From the NCBI RefSeq assembly GCF_000813425.1, contig NZ_JWIB01000037.1, forward strand, positions 57,678 to 121,677: a DNA stretch of 64,000 nucleotides, written 5' to 3'. The stretch comes from Sporosarcina sp. ZBG7A. Its GTDB lineage: Bacteria; Bacillota; Bacilli; Bacillales_A; Planococcaceae. A model generated the notes under the pieces. It searched no databases. It saw only the letters and a list, made by a program, of their open reading frames with translations, and was not told the DNA's origin. Within the stretch, counting starts at the first letter, position 1, and every line of letters begins with the position of its first letter. Shown here in pieces: positions 29,243 to 38,783 of the stretch. The translations under genes were made by a program, and so were the position numbers.

Positions 29243-29953
29243 ATGGAAACTATAGAAGCGATTTCAACGAAAACGATATTAATCGTAGAAGACGACCCGT
29301 CGATTTGTACACTTCTTGACTACAATCTTAAACAGAATGGTTATCGTACAATAGTAGTTAATAACGGTGTAGAAGCCTTGGAAACAGCTACGAAGAATAA
29401 GCCTGACCTAATTGTGTTGGATATCATGCTCCCAGGGATGGATGGTATCGATGTCTGTCGGAACTTACGGCAACGTAATGTGGAAACTCCTATTATCATG
29501 TTGACAGCACGAGGCGATGAGACCGACAAAGTATTAGGATTGGAGATTGGTGCTGACGATTACATGACCAAGCCATTTAGTCCGCGTGAGCTGACAGCGC
29601 GTGTAAAAGCGGTTTTGCGGCGTGCTAATGGTCCGAAGCAGCCAAGTGATAGTATTAGTATCAACGGATTGACGGTTTATCTTGAGCGCTATCAGACTGA
29701 ACTGAATGGTGAACTACTAGAATTCACACCAAAGGAATTTGAGCTACTAGTGCACCTTATGAAACACAAAAATCGTGTCTTATCAAGAGATCAGCTGTTA
29801 TCCGCAGTATGGAACTATGACTTTAGTGGAGATACTCGAATTGTCGATGTTCACATTAGTCATCTTCGCGATAAAATTGAAGAAGATACGAAAAAACCAC
29901 GTTCTATTAAAACGGTGCGGGGAATCGGTTATAAATTCGAGGAATATTCATGA
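29243..29953 (+). CDS. phoP: PhoP-type response regulator (OmpR family)
   Basis: A 236-residue regulator. The receiver domain has phospho-acceptor Asp60 (VLDIMLPGMDG) and the switch Lys in MTKPF; the C-terminal OmpR winged helix carries FTPKEFELL and RTVRGIGYKFE. Start ATG 29243 has GGAGA 6 nt upstream; ATG 29231 has no ribosome site. It overlaps phoR by 4 bp. Synteny (mdh-phoPR-polA) matches B. subtilis, where PhoP controls the phosphate-starvation regulon. Confidence 0.92.
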   Translation: METIEAISTKTILIVEDDPSICTLLDYNLKQNGYRTIVVNNGVEALETATKNKPDLIVLDIMLPGMDGIDVCRNLRQRNVETPIIMLTARGDETDKVLGLEIGADDYMTKPFSPRELTARVKAVLRRANGPKQPSDSISINGLTVYLERYQTELNGELLEFTPKEFELLVHLMKHKNRVLSRDQLLSAVWNYDFSGDTRIVDVHISHLRDKIEEDTKKPRSIKTVRGIGYKFEEYS

Positions 29954-31374
29954 AAAAAGAAGGTCACTCCTCAAGGATTCTACTAACAACTAGTGCTACA
30001 CTAGTTGTCTTTTCAATTGTTTTGTGGATTGTCATTAGTCAATTTTTCAATATAGTGGACACTAACGTAGATTCATCGTTGGAGAAAAAGTTTTTACTCT
30101 ATTTAACTGCGGTTATTGTTCTGTTTTTAGTCTTAAGTTTGTTTACCGTATCGCGAGTTATCTATCATTTTACAAAACCAGTTGACGAACTAACACTGGT
30201 GGCAAGGAAACTCGCGGGTGGCGATTACAAAACCCGTGCGAGCGTGAGTGAATTCAAGGATCTTGGGAATTTAGCTGTTTCCATTAACCAGATTGCACGG
30301 AATGGTCAGGAGACTCAAATTGTCAGGTCGATGGAAAAAGAGCGGCTCAAAACTCTTATTGAAAGTATCGGTAGCAGTTTGCTGATGCTCGGCAGAGGAG
30401 GAACCGTTAATTTGATGAACGGGGTTTTTGCGCAGACATTTCACGCGTCCTCTTCTGATGCAATCGGAAAATCCTATAAAGAGATTGGTCTGCCGTTAGC
30501 TGCTGAGAAATTAATCGAAGATGTTTTTTTGTCGGAACAAGTTCATGAGCAACAAATTCGAATTCAGCAAGAATATGGCCCTCTCGACTTGACGGTTTAT
30601 GGTGCTCCCGTTATTGGGCGACATGGGAATTGGTTGGGAATTATTGTGGTATTCCACGATATTTCCAAGATCATTAAACTTGAAGAAGTCCGAAAAGATT
30701 TCGTCGCGAACGTTTCCCATGAATTACGAACACCCGTTACGTCGATAAAAGGATTTGCAGAGACGCTGCTGGATGGAGCGCTTTCGGACCCTGAAATTTC
30801 ACGGGACTTCATCACCATTATCGAAAAAGAGAGCGGGCGTCTGCATTCTCTTGTGTCTGATCTACTGGAATTGTCAGGAATTGAGCAGCATGGGTTCACT
30901 CTAAACTTATCGGAAGTCAATGCTGCAACTACAATTCAGGAGGCTATTCAGCTAGTCTCTGGCAAACTTGCAGAAAAACAAATGACGATCGAGATTGAAG
31001 AGATGGGTGACTTAGTGATGGAGGCGGATAGCGGCCGCCTTATGCAAATACTTGTTAACTTGTTGAGCAATGCAATCTCGTATTCCAAGCCAGGGACAAC
31101 GATTCGTATATCTGGAAAGAAAGATCATAATTCTGTTTTGATTTCAATTGCTGACGAAGGCATTGGTATTGAAAAGGAAAAGCTACAAAGAGTGTTTGAA
31201 CGATTTTACCGTGCTGATTTAGCGAGAAGTCGAGATTCAGGCGGTACAGGACTTGGACTCGCGATCGTGAAGCACTTACTTGAAGCGCATCATGGAAGTA
31301 TTTGGGTTGAGAGTGAGCTTGGGGAAGGATCTGAGTTTTTCATAAAATTACCCATCCATCAGCACCCGCATTAA
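29950..31374 (+). CDS. phoR: PhoR-type sensor histidine kinase lacking the extracellular sensor domain
   Basis: A 474-residue membrane kinase. TM1 is at about 10-30 and TM2 at about 48-70, with only about 17 residues outside. HAMP (70-120), PAS (about 130-240), HisKA with phospho-His257 in NVSHELRTP, and HATPase (N box VNLLSNA, GGTGLGL) follow. B. subtilis PhoR is about 579 residues with a large extracytoplasmic PDC-like domain, which is missing here. Signals must therefore come through the membrane, the PAS domain or a partner protein. Confidence 0.92.
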   Translation: MKKEGHSSRILLTTSATLVVFSIVLWIVISQFFNIVDTNVDSSLEKKFLLYLTAVIVLFLVLSLFTVSRVIYHFTKPVDELTLVARKLAGGDYKTRASVSEFKDLGNLAVSINQIARNGQETQIVRSMEKERLKTLIESIGSSLLMLGRGGTVNLMNGVFAQTFHASSSDAIGKSYKEIGLPLAAEKLIEDVFLSEQVHEQQIRIQQEYGPLDLTVYGAPVIGRHGNWLGIIVVFHDISKIIKLEEVRKDFVANVSHELRTPVTSIKGFAETLLDGALSDPEISRDFITIIEKESGRLHSLVSDLLELSGIEQHGFTLNLSEVNAATTIQEAIQLVSGKLAEKQMTIEIEEMGDLVMEADSGRLMQILVNLLSNAISYSKPGTTIRISGKKDHNSVLISIADEGIGIEKEKLQRVFERFYRADLARSRDSGGTGLGLAIVKHLLEAHHGSIWVESELGEGSEFFIKLPIHQHPH

Positions 31375-31393
31375 GGGGAATAGAGAAGGACCT

Positions 31394-31450
31394 CGTCGTT
31401 TTCATTTCATCCTACCCACGTGGTAAGATGGAGGGAGACGACGTTTTTTT
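31394..31450 (+). terminator. Terminator after phoR
   Basis: CGTCGT (31394-31399) pairs with ACGACG (31438-31443), with inner paired segments, and is followed by seven T directly before the polA leader. Confidence 0.6.
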
Positions 31451-31471
31451 ATGAAGGAGTGGACGAGCTAC

Positions 31472-34099
31472 GTGACGACTAAAAAAATTGTATTACTTGA
31501 CGGAAACAGCTTGGCTTACCGTGCATTTTTTGCATTGCCATTATTAACAAATGACAGTGGTATCCATACAAATGCAGTTTATGGATTCACGATGATGTTG
31601 CAAAATATTTTAAAGGAAGAGCAGCCGACCCATGTGCTCGTTGCTTGGGATGCGGGGAAGACCACATTCCGGCATAGTACGTTCAGTGAATACAAGGGAG
31701 GGAGACAAAAAACTCCACCTGAGCTATCTGAACAATTTCCATACTTGCGTAAATTATTGACTGCTTTCAATATCCCACAATATGAATTGGAGAACTTTGA
31801 AGCAGACGATATCATTGGAACTCTAAGCCGTACTGCTAGTGAAGAGGGGGCAAAAACTGTTGTCATTTCTGGAGACAAGGACTTGACGCAACTTGCGACG
31901 GCTTCAACAACTGTATGCATCACACGTAAAGGGATCACCGATATGGAACTCTATACGCCTGCACATATTGAAGAAAAGTATGGGATCGAACCTCTTCAAA
32001 TCATCGATATGAAGGGCTTGATGGGAGATGCATCGGATAACATTCCTGGTGTACCAGGTGTTGGTGAAAAGACTGCGCTGAAACTGTTGAAAGAATACGG
32101 ATCTGTGGAACACGTATACGAGTCTCTTGACGGGATAAGTGGTAAAAAGTTGAAAGAGAACTTAACGAATAACGAAGAACAGGCGTATATGAGTAAGCAG
32201 CTGGCAACGATTGAAGTGAATGCTCCAATTACAATTGGCCTTCAGGATTTATCCTATAGTGGACCGGACGAAGAACAACTTACAACTTTGTATAAAGAAC
32301 TTAAATTCACAACGCTCCTTGAAAAAATGGGTGTAGAAAGCGCTGAAACAGAGCCTGTCGAAGCTATTGAAGTAGAAACTAAACACAAACTAACAGAAGC
32401 GGATCTCTCCGAACAGATGGCAGTCCACTTGGAAATGATGGACGATAACTATTTAACATCGGAACTATTTGGACTTGCAATGACAAACGGTGAAAACGTT
32501 TTTTATGTGCCGATGAATGATTTGAAACAGGATGTAGTGTTGAAAAAGTGGCTCGCTGATTCTGAGACAAAGAAATTCACGACGGATGCGAAAGCCCTTT
32601 TTGCAGCTTTGGCGGCAATTGACATTCCTGTTTCAGGAATCGATTTCGACTTAACACTCGCTGCCTATATTGTGAATCCATCCTTGTCTTTTGACGATGT
32701 ATCAGAAGCGGCTGCATCAGTCGGCTGGAATGGAATACAGAAAGACGAAAAGGTATATGGAAAAGGTGCTAAAAAAGCAGTTCCAGCAACTGAGGAAATC
32801 GCTCAGCATGCGGGCACCAAAGCCGTTGCAGTTTGGAATTTGTATGAGACCGTTTCTGAAAAACTTCGTCAAAACGAGCAATACGAGCTGTATCATAATC
32901 TGGAATTGCCGCTAGCAAAAATTTTAGGGAAAATGGAATCCACCGGTGTGAAAACAGATTTGGACACACTCCAAACAATCGGTACGGAATTGACGAGCCG
33001 ACTTGGACATTTGGAAACTACAATTTACGAGTTGGCGGGACAGCCGTTTAACATTAACTCCCCAAAACAGCTTGGAGTGATTCTTTTCGAAAAGATTGGC
33101 TTAACGCCAATTAAGAAAACGAAAACAGGCTATTCCACGGCTGCGGATGTGCTGGAAAAGTTAGCACCTGAGCATGAAATTATTGAACATATTCTGTTGT
33201 ATCGTCAGCTTGGAAAGTTGAAATCGACGTATATCGATGGATTGTCGAAAGAAATCCACGAAGACGGTAAAATTCATACACGTTTCCAGCAAGCGTTGAC
33301 GCAAACAGGTCGTTTGAGCTCAATCAATCCGAACTTACAAAACATACCTATCCGTTTGGAAGAAGGACGGAAGATTCGTGCTGCATTTGTCCCTTCAGAA
33401 CCTAATTGGATCATGTTTGCGGCGGATTATTCACAAATCGAGCTGCGTGTGCTTGCACACATTTCACAGGATGAAAAACTGATCCAAGCATTCCGTGCAG
33501 GGGAAGACATCCACACGAAAACTGCGATGGACGTATTCGGAGTATCTAAAGAAGAAGTAACATCGAACATGCGACGGGCAGCTAAAGCTGTAAACTTTGG
33601 AATTGTATACGGGATTAGTGATTATGGTTTATCACAGAGTTTGGATATTCCTCGTAAGGAAGCTGCTGAATTTATCGACACGTATTTAGCGAGCTTCCCA
33701 GGAGTAAAGCAGTATATGGATGATATTATCGTCGATGCGAAGCAACGTGGATTTGTTTCTACGATGTTGAACCGTCGCCGTTATCTTCCTGATATAACAA
33801 GTTCGAACTTTAACTTGCGCGGCTTTGCAGAGCGTACTGCGATGAATACACCAATTCAAGGGACTGCCGCGGATATTATTAAAAAAGCGATGATCGATAT
33901 GGACAAACGTCTGGAAACAGAAGGATTACAAGCTCGTATGCTGTTGCAAGTACATGATGAACTGATATTTGAAGCACCTGAAGAAGAATTAGAACAATTG
34001 AAGAAAATCGTACCTGAAGTGATGGAGTCTGCGTTGGAACTGGATGTTCCCCTTAAAGTGGATTCTGCTTATGGTGCAAGTTGGTACGACACGAAGTGA
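31472..34099 (+). CDS. polA: DNA polymerase I
   Basis: An 875-residue repair and Okazaki-processing polymerase. The N-terminal 5'-3' exonuclease domain has LLDGNSLAYRAF and ADDIIGTL. The middle 3'-5' exonuclease-like domain lacks the acidic metal residues, as in other Bacillus PolI. The polymerase domain has FAADYSQIELR, RRAAKAVNFGIVYG and LQVHDELIFE. Start GTG 31472 is preferred, with AAGGAGT upstream and an MTTKKIVLLDGN N-terminus; ATG 31451 directly follows the T-run of a terminator. It is 10 bp from mutM. Confidence 0.96.
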   Translation: MTTKKIVLLDGNSLAYRAFFALPLLTNDSGIHTNAVYGFTMMLQNILKEEQPTHVLVAWDAGKTTFRHSTFSEYKGGRQKTPPELSEQFPYLRKLLTAFNIPQYELENFEADDIIGTLSRTASEEGAKTVVISGDKDLTQLATASTTVCITRKGITDMELYTPAHIEEKYGIEPLQIIDMKGLMGDASDNIPGVPGVGEKTALKLLKEYGSVEHVYESLDGISGKKLKENLTNNEEQAYMSKQLATIEVNAPITIGLQDLSYSGPDEEQLTTLYKELKFTTLLEKMGVESAETEPVEAIEVETKHKLTEADLSEQMAVHLEMMDDNYLTSELFGLAMTNGENVFYVPMNDLKQDVVLKKWLADSETKKFTTDAKALFAALAAIDIPVSGIDFDLTLAAYIVNPSLSFDDVSEAAASVGWNGIQKDEKVYGKGAKKAVPATEEIAQHAGTKAVAVWNLYETVSEKLRQNEQYELYHNLELPLAKILGKMESTGVKTDLDTLQTIGTELTSRLGHLETTIYELAGQPFNINSPKQLGVILFEKIGLTPIKKTKTGYSTAADVLEKLAPEHEIIEHILLYRQLGKLKSTYIDGLSKEIHEDGKIHTRFQQALTQTGRLSSINPNLQNIPIRLEEGRKIRAAFVPSEPNWIMFAADYSQIELRVLAHISQDEKLIQAFRAGEDIHTKTAMDVFGVSKEEVTSNMRRAAKAVNFGIVYGISDYGLSQSLDIPRKEAAEFIDTYLASFPGVKQYMDDIIVDAKQRGFVSTMLNRRRYLPDITSSNFNLRGFAERTAMNTPIQGTAADIIKKAMIDMDKRLETEGLQARMLLQVHDELIFEAPEEELEQLKKIVPEVMESALELDVPLKVDSAYGASWYDTK

Positions 34100-34109
34100 G
34101 GGAAGCCCG

Positions 34110-34982
34110 ATGCCGGAATTACCTGAAGTAGAAGGAGTTGTTCGTTCGCTAGCTCCTGTTGCGAGTGGACGTACAATATGCGTTGTGGAAGTTTCTGAAA
34201 CGGTATCTGCTTCGAAAGCTGCAGGGAAGGAAGCCATCATAAAAGGTCATTCAGTCGATCAATTTTCTGCAGAACTTGCTGGATACAAAATCGAAGCCGT
34301 AACGAGACGTAGTAAATATATCTATTTTCATCTCGTCAAAGACGATACATGCCGACTCCTTGTCAGCCACTTAGGAATGACGGGGGCCTGGTTCGTCGTA
34401 AATGCTATCGAGGAAATCCGGGAGCAGAAGTTTCGCAATCACATTCACACAATTTTTCAGCTTGAAGATGGGGGGCTCCTCGTCTATTCGGATATAAGGC
34501 GTTTTGGAGAACTCCGCTTACTGACGTGTGAGCAGGATCATTTACCATTAACGTTAATGGCTCCAGAACCTTTTGCGGCGGATGCAGAAGAGTTTTTCAT
34601 GGAAAAAACGAATCAAGATAAATACGCAAAAAAGCCGATTAAAGAAGTGATTATGGACGGTCAAATTATTTCAGGCTGCGGTAATATTTACGCAACAGAA
34701 GCGCTCTTCAGGATGGGGATTCATCCGAATCGAGCAGCTGGCAGGATTAGTCGCCACAGAAAACAACAGTTATTCAGTGAGATCGTAACTGTATTGGATG
34801 AAAGTATCCAAGCGGGAGGAAGTTCGATTTCCGACTATCGGAATATTAATGGTGACGCGGGTTCCATGCAGAATCGTCTGCAAATGTATGGACGTAGAGT
34901 ATGTCCTAAATGCGGTGCCGAGACTGCTTCGATTCAAATAGCAAATCGAACATCAACTTACTGTAAAAAATGTCAGCATTAA
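34110..34982 (+). CDS. mutM: Formamidopyrimidine-DNA glycosylase
   Basis: A 290-residue base-excision glycosylase/AP lyase for 8-oxoguanine. The catalytic N-terminal PELPEVE is exposed only if ATG 34110 is the start, which confirms it over the longer frame from 34044. SHLGMTG and the C-terminal zinc finger (CPKC ... CKKC) are present. It lies in a polA-mutM-coaE operon, as in B. subtilis. Confidence 0.97.
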   Translation: MPELPEVEGVVRSLAPVASGRTICVVEVSETVSASKAAGKEAIIKGHSVDQFSAELAGYKIEAVTRRSKYIYFHLVKDDTCRLLVSHLGMTGAWFVVNAIEEIREQKFRNHIHTIFQLEDGGLLVYSDIRRFGELRLLTCEQDHLPLTLMAPEPFAADAEEFFMEKTNQDKYAKKPIKEVIMDGQIISGCGNIYATEALFRMGIHPNRAAGRISRHRKQQLFSEIVTVLDESIQAGGSSISDYRNINGDAGSMQNRLQMYGRRVCPKCGAETASIQIANRTSTYCKKCQH

Positions 34983-34996
34983 AAAGGAGCACACGT

Positions 34997-35587
34997 ATGA
35001 TTATTGGTCTAACAGGAAGTATTGCGAGCGGTAAAAGCACAGTCGCTAACCTTTTGAAAGATCGAGGTTACCCGATAGTCGATGCGGATCAGATTGCCCG
35101 GTTAGTTGTGGAGCCTGGAAGTCCTGTGTTAAAGGAAATTGAAATAGTATTTGGACATGAAGTCATACGAGAAGATGGTTCTATGAATCGTGCGGTAATG
35201 GGGCAACTGATTTTTGGCGATGACAAGAAGCGTGAGCAACTGAACAATATCATTCACCCAGCGATTCGGAAAGAACTCATTGCTCAAAAAGAAGCACATC
35301 TGGCAGCAGGAGAGAAAACCGTTATTTTGGATATTCCGTTACTTTTTGAAAACAAGCTACATGATTATGTAGAAAAAATCCTTGTAGTCTCTGTCACCCC
35401 TGAAGTTCAAAAAGAACGCCTGATGAGTCGTAATCAGTTTTCTGAACAAGAGGCAGATTCAAGAATTGCCTCGCAACTACCCATCGAGATCAAAGAACAG
35501 GGCGCTGATGCTGTGATTGATAACAATGGAACATTAGCTGAAACCGAAAGACAAGTAGAAGACGTCTTGAGGAAATGGCAAGTTTGA
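34997..35587 (+). CDS. coaE: Dephospho-CoA kinase
   Basis: A 196-residue kinase for the last step of coenzyme A synthesis. The P-loop GLTGSIASGKST is at residues 4-15, and DADQIAR and DIPLLFE are present. Start ATG 34997 follows AAAAAGGAG. It is last in the polA-mutM-coaE unit. The NrdR box and primosome genes follow after gapB. Confidence 0.96.
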   Translation: MIIGLTGSIASGKSTVANLLKDRGYPIVDADQIARLVVEPGSPVLKEIEIVFGHEVIREDGSMNRAVMGQLIFGDDKKREQLNNIIHPAIRKELIAQKEAHLAAGEKTVILDIPLLFENKLHDYVEKILVVSVTPEVQKERLMSRNQFSEQEADSRIASQLPIEIKEQGADAVIDNNGTLAETERQVEDVLRKWQV

Positions 35588-35631
35588 ACTAGTTCTGAAA
35601 AATCAAACATTGTTCAATGTTGCACAAACTC

Positions 35632-35659
35632 TTTCCAAGTGGTAAAAATGTGTTATACT
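35632..35659 (+). promoter_or_regulatory. Promoter of gapB
   Basis: TTTCCA (35632-35637), 16 bp, TATACT (35654-35659), 54 bp before the start codon. The -10 is covered by a CcpN-like box. Confidence 0.6.
35649..35659 (+). promoter_or_regulatory. CcpN box 1 at gapB
   Basis: TGTGTTATACT fits all 11 positions of the CcpN operator TRTGHYATAYW and overlaps the -10. CcpN represses gapB and pckA during glycolysis in B. subtilis. Confidence 0.7.
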
Positions 35660-35680
35660 AATTACGATATTTGAGTAAAC

Positions 35681-35691
35681 AGTATAACATC
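35681..35691 (-). promoter_or_regulatory. CcpN-like box 2 at gapB
   Basis: On the minus strand, GATGTTATACT fits 10 of 11 consensus positions and is inverted relative to box 1, about 20 bp downstream of the start site. Confidence 0.5.
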
Positions 35692-35713
35692 ATACATATT
35701 GGGAGGACTTTTC

Positions 35714-36736
35714 ATGACAACATCAGTAGCGATTAATGGTTTTGGTCGAATCGGCCGCATGGTATTCCGGCAGTTGATAGTAGAGGATGAGGTTACTGCT
35801 ATTGCGATTAACGCCCTTTACCCACCAGAAACATTAGCACACTTGATTAAGTATGACACAACCCACGGAACGTTCGATGGCGATGTAGTAATTGAAGAGA
35901 ATGCATTGCTTGTCAATGGCAAGCGTGTAGAACTTGTCGCAGAACGGGATCCATCCAAACTCCCTTGGAAACAGCTTGGCGTAGATATCGTCATTGAAGC
36001 AACGGGTGTGTTCAATGCGCGTGACAAAGCAGCCCTTCATTTAGAAGCGGGTGCAAAGAAAGTAATCTTGTCAGCGCCAGGTAAAAATGAAGACATCACG
36101 ATTGTCATGGGTGTCAACGATGAAAAATTAGACATTGAAAAGCACGACGTCATTTCGAATGCAAGTTGTACAACGAATTGTCTCGCACCAGTCGCTAAAA
36201 TCCTTAATGACGAATTCGGCATTGAAAATGGGTTGATGACGACTGTACATGCGTATACAAATGACCAAAAGAACTTGGACAATCCACACAAAGACCTTCG
36301 TCGTGCGCGTTCATGCGGTCAATCCATCATCCCAACTTCAACTGGAGCAGCAAAAGCACTATCGCTTGTGCTTCCTGAACTTGAAGGCAAAATTCACGGA
36401 ATGGCGCTTCGTGTTCCAACTCCGAACGTTTCTCTAGTGGATCTTGTGGTAGACGTGAAGAAAGATGTTACCGCAGAGCAAGTAAACGAAGTGTTCAAGA
36501 AAGCGATGGAAGGTTCTATGAAAGGCGTCCTAAGCTTAACAATGGAACCACTCGTTTCGATCGATTTCAACAACACATCCGATTCAGCAATCATTGACGG
36601 GTTGTCGACAATGGTCATCGGAGATCGTAAAGTGAAAGTTTTAGCTTGGTATGACAACGAATGGGGCTATTCAGCACGCGTGGTTGACTTAACTAAAAAA
36701 GTTGCGAAAGAACTTCGCGCTAGCGTAAAAGCGTAA
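35714..36736 (+). CDS. gapB: Glyceraldehyde-3-phosphate dehydrogenase, GapB (NADP, gluconeogenic) type
   Basis: A 340-residue enzyme with catalytic Cys152 in SNASCTTNCLAP. The position after Asn33, an Asp in NAD-specific glycolytic GapA, is Ala34-Leu35, fitting NADP preference. Start ATG 35714 has GGGAGGA upstream. Placement between coaE and nrdR matches B. subtilis gapB (after ytaG, before ytcD/speD). Two CcpN-like operators support a gluconeogenic role, opposed to PfkA and Pyk encoded earlier in the window. Confidence 0.95.
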   Translation: MTTSVAINGFGRIGRMVFRQLIVEDEVTAIAINALYPPETLAHLIKYDTTHGTFDGDVVIEENALLVNGKRVELVAERDPSKLPWKQLGVDIVIEATGVFNARDKAALHLEAGAKKVILSAPGKNEDITIVMGVNDEKLDIEKHDVISNASCTTNCLAPVAKILNDEFGIENGLMTTVHAYTNDQKNLDNPHKDLRRARSCGQSIIPTSTGAAKALSLVLPELEGKIHGMALRVPTPNVSLVDLVVDVKKDVTAEQVNEVFKKAMEGSMKGVLSLTMEPLVSIDFNNTSDSAIIDGLSTMVIGDRKVKVLAWYDNEWGYSARVVDLTKKVAKELRASVKA

Positions 36737-36747
36737 TACCCAATTGA

Positions 36748-36798
36748 AAGGCTGTCCTTCTTGCTGCTTGAAAGAGCGAAAGAATCGGCAGTCTTTTT
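36748..36798 (+). terminator. Terminator after gapB
   Basis: GGCTGTC pairs with GGCAGTC (wobbles) with inner TTCTT/AAGAA, followed by TTTTTT. Confidence 0.6.
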
Positions 36799-36902
36799 TG
36801 TGGTGGAAAACAACCTTAAACGCCACTCAAGTAATCACGGGTGTTGTGAAAACGCTCTCTCTGTTATACTAGATGAACTACAGAAAACCGGAGGAACGAA
36901 TT

Positions 36903-37397
36903 ATGAAATGTCCAGCTTGCCGATATAACGGAACGCGTGTTGTCGACTCGAGACCAGCTGAAGAGAATAGCTCTATCCGCAGACGCAGAGAATGTGAGCA
37001 ATGCAACTACCGGTTTACAACTTTTGAAAAAGTAGAAGAAGCTCCACTCATTATTGTGAAAAAAGAAGGAACCCGTGAAGAGTTCTTGGGCGAAAAATTG
37101 TTAAGGGGATTAGTGAGAGCGTGTGAAAAACGGCCCGTCCCTTTGGAAGATTTACAAAATATCGTGGCATCCATCGAAAAAGAACTAAAAAGCAGTGGGG
37201 TTTCTGAAATTGCTTCTCACGATGTCGGAGAGATGGTCATGGAGCGCCTTGCAGATGTCGATGAAGTGGCTTACGTTCGCTTTTCATCGGTCTATCGTGA
37301 CTACCAGAACATCACGATGTTCATTGAAGAATTGAAGAATTTACAAAAAGGTCCCCTTCGTGAAAAGAACGGTTCAGAGGGACCTTCCGAAGTGTAA
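36903..37397 (+). CDS. nrdR: Transcriptional repressor NrdR
   Basis: A 164-residue repressor of ribonucleotide reductase genes. The N-terminal zinc ribbon has CPAC (residues 3-6) and CEQC (about 31-34); the ATP-cone follows from about residue 49. The tail is about ten residues longer than in B. subtilis. Start ATG 36903 follows CCGGAGGAA. It starts the nrdR-dnaB-dnaI cluster, the standard Bacillus arrangement. Confidence 0.96.
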   Translation: MKCPACRYNGTRVVDSRPAEENSSIRRRRECEQCNYRFTTFEKVEEAPLIIVKKEGTREEFLGEKLLRGLVRACEKRPVPLEDLQNIVASIEKELKSSGVSEIASHDVGEMVMERLADVDEVAYVRFSSVYRDYQNITMFIEELKNLQKGPLREKNGSEGPSEV

Positions 37398-37406
37398 GGA
37401 GGGGAA

Positions 37407-38783
37407 ATGAGTATGCTTTACCAAGAACTGCAACCTGTTGATACGTATATGTTAAAGTTTTCTACTCCATTTTCCGATTATGACAGACAGCTTCTCTCCC
37501 TCTTTTATCAACCATTAATAGGTCCTGAGCCGATAAGTTTGTTTTTAACTATGTGGGCAGACGGTGAGACAGATGATAAACGTCAGTTCAGCCATTACCA
37601 TCTCATGAATAACTTAAGCATGCCCCTTAAAACTGTTTTTCAAGCTAGAATTTCATTGGAGGCTATTGGCTTACTGCGTTCTTATATGAACTCAGATGAG
37701 GAAAACAGGACATTTGTCTATGAGTTGCTCCCACCGTTAGATGCGGAAAGTTTCTTTCACGATCCATTACTTGCGACATTCTTATTCAGCAAAATCGGAG
37801 AACAAGCTTATAGGGATTTACGTTCTCGATTCGTTACAGAACAATTGGATATGGAAAACTTTAAAGAAGTTTCAAGAAATTTTTTAGATGTTTATACACC
37901 GGTTAATGGAAATGCCCATGAGCTACTTAACGAACAGCAGCTGAGTGATCGAAATGAATCTAATGGTATCCCGTTCGATCATAGCTTTTTCGACTTTGAC
38001 CTAATGATGAGTGGTCTTTCAGAACAGATGGTTCCTAGACGTGCAATTGCAGGTGTTTCTAGGGAATTAGTTGGGAAATTAGCGTTTTTGTATTCACTTT
38101 CGCCAATAGATATGCAAAAAGTGATTATGATGGCACTGGATGAGAATCTTGAAGTTCCTGAAGAACGACTTCGTAGAGCTGCTACTGACTTTTATAAAAT
38201 GAACATCTCAAAAGCTGCGCCGAAGTTAAACAAGTTTTATGTGCCTGATACGGGACAAGGTAATTCTGAATCCCAAAAGCCACAATCCAAGCAACAAGAG
38301 CTTATCGCATACTTTGAAAGCACCTCACCTAAAGAATTTTTGTTTGATTTGATTGGTGCTGAGCCTTTTTCTGTAGATGTGAAAATAGCAGAACGACTTA
38401 TGAATGTTCACAAATTATCATTTGGGGTTATCAATGTTCTTTTGCATTATATTGTGCTTCACAATGATGGGAAAATTACAAATGGATTTGCAGAACGGAT
38501 CGCTTCACGATGGGCGATGAACAAAGTAGATACTGTCGAAAAGGCAATCGACTATTCGCGTAAAGAGCATGACGAATATACACAATGGATGAAAGAAGGC
38601 GGCAAAACGAATAGCCAACGTAAAAAGCCGACACGCGAAGAGAAATTGCCCGAATGGTTCCTCAACAAAGACGAGGAGCCAGCTGCCCAAAAGGAAGTCA
38701 ATCCCGAGAAAGAACTGGAGAATGACAGGAAACGGAAAGAATTACTTGCCAAATTAGAATCAATGCGAAACGGGGTGAATTAA
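37407..38783 (+). CDS. dnaB: Replication initiation and membrane attachment protein DnaB
   Basis: A 458-residue helicase-loader partner with the two DnaB/DnaD domains. The N-terminal winged helix is at about residues 15-120 (FSDYDRQLLSLFYQPL), and the C-terminal DDBH2 domain at about 300-380 (SFGVINVLLHYIVL). A charged tail follows. In B. subtilis it cooperates with DnaD and DnaI to load the helicase DnaC at oriC and restart sites. ATG 37407 and ATG 37413 are both possible starts behind AAGGAGGGG. Its stop is directly followed by the dnaI start. Confidence 0.93.
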   Translation: MSMLYQELQPVDTYMLKFSTPFSDYDRQLLSLFYQPLIGPEPISLFLTMWADGETDDKRQFSHYHLMNNLSMPLKTVFQARISLEAIGLLRSYMNSDEENRTFVYELLPPLDAESFFHDPLLATFLFSKIGEQAYRDLRSRFVTEQLDMENFKEVSRNFLDVYTPVNGNAHELLNEQQLSDRNESNGIPFDHSFFDFDLMMSGLSEQMVPRRAIAGVSRELVGKLAFLYSLSPIDMQKVIMMALDENLEVPEERLRRAATDFYKMNISKAAPKLNKFYVPDTGQGNSESQKPQSKQQELIAYFESTSPKEFLFDLIGAEPFSVDVKIAERLMNVHKLSFGVINVLLHYIVLHNDGKITNGFAERIASRWAMNKVDTVEKAIDYSRKEHDEYTQWMKEGGKTNSQRKKPTREEKLPEWFLNKDEEPAAQKEVNPEKELENDRKRKELLAKLESMRNGVN

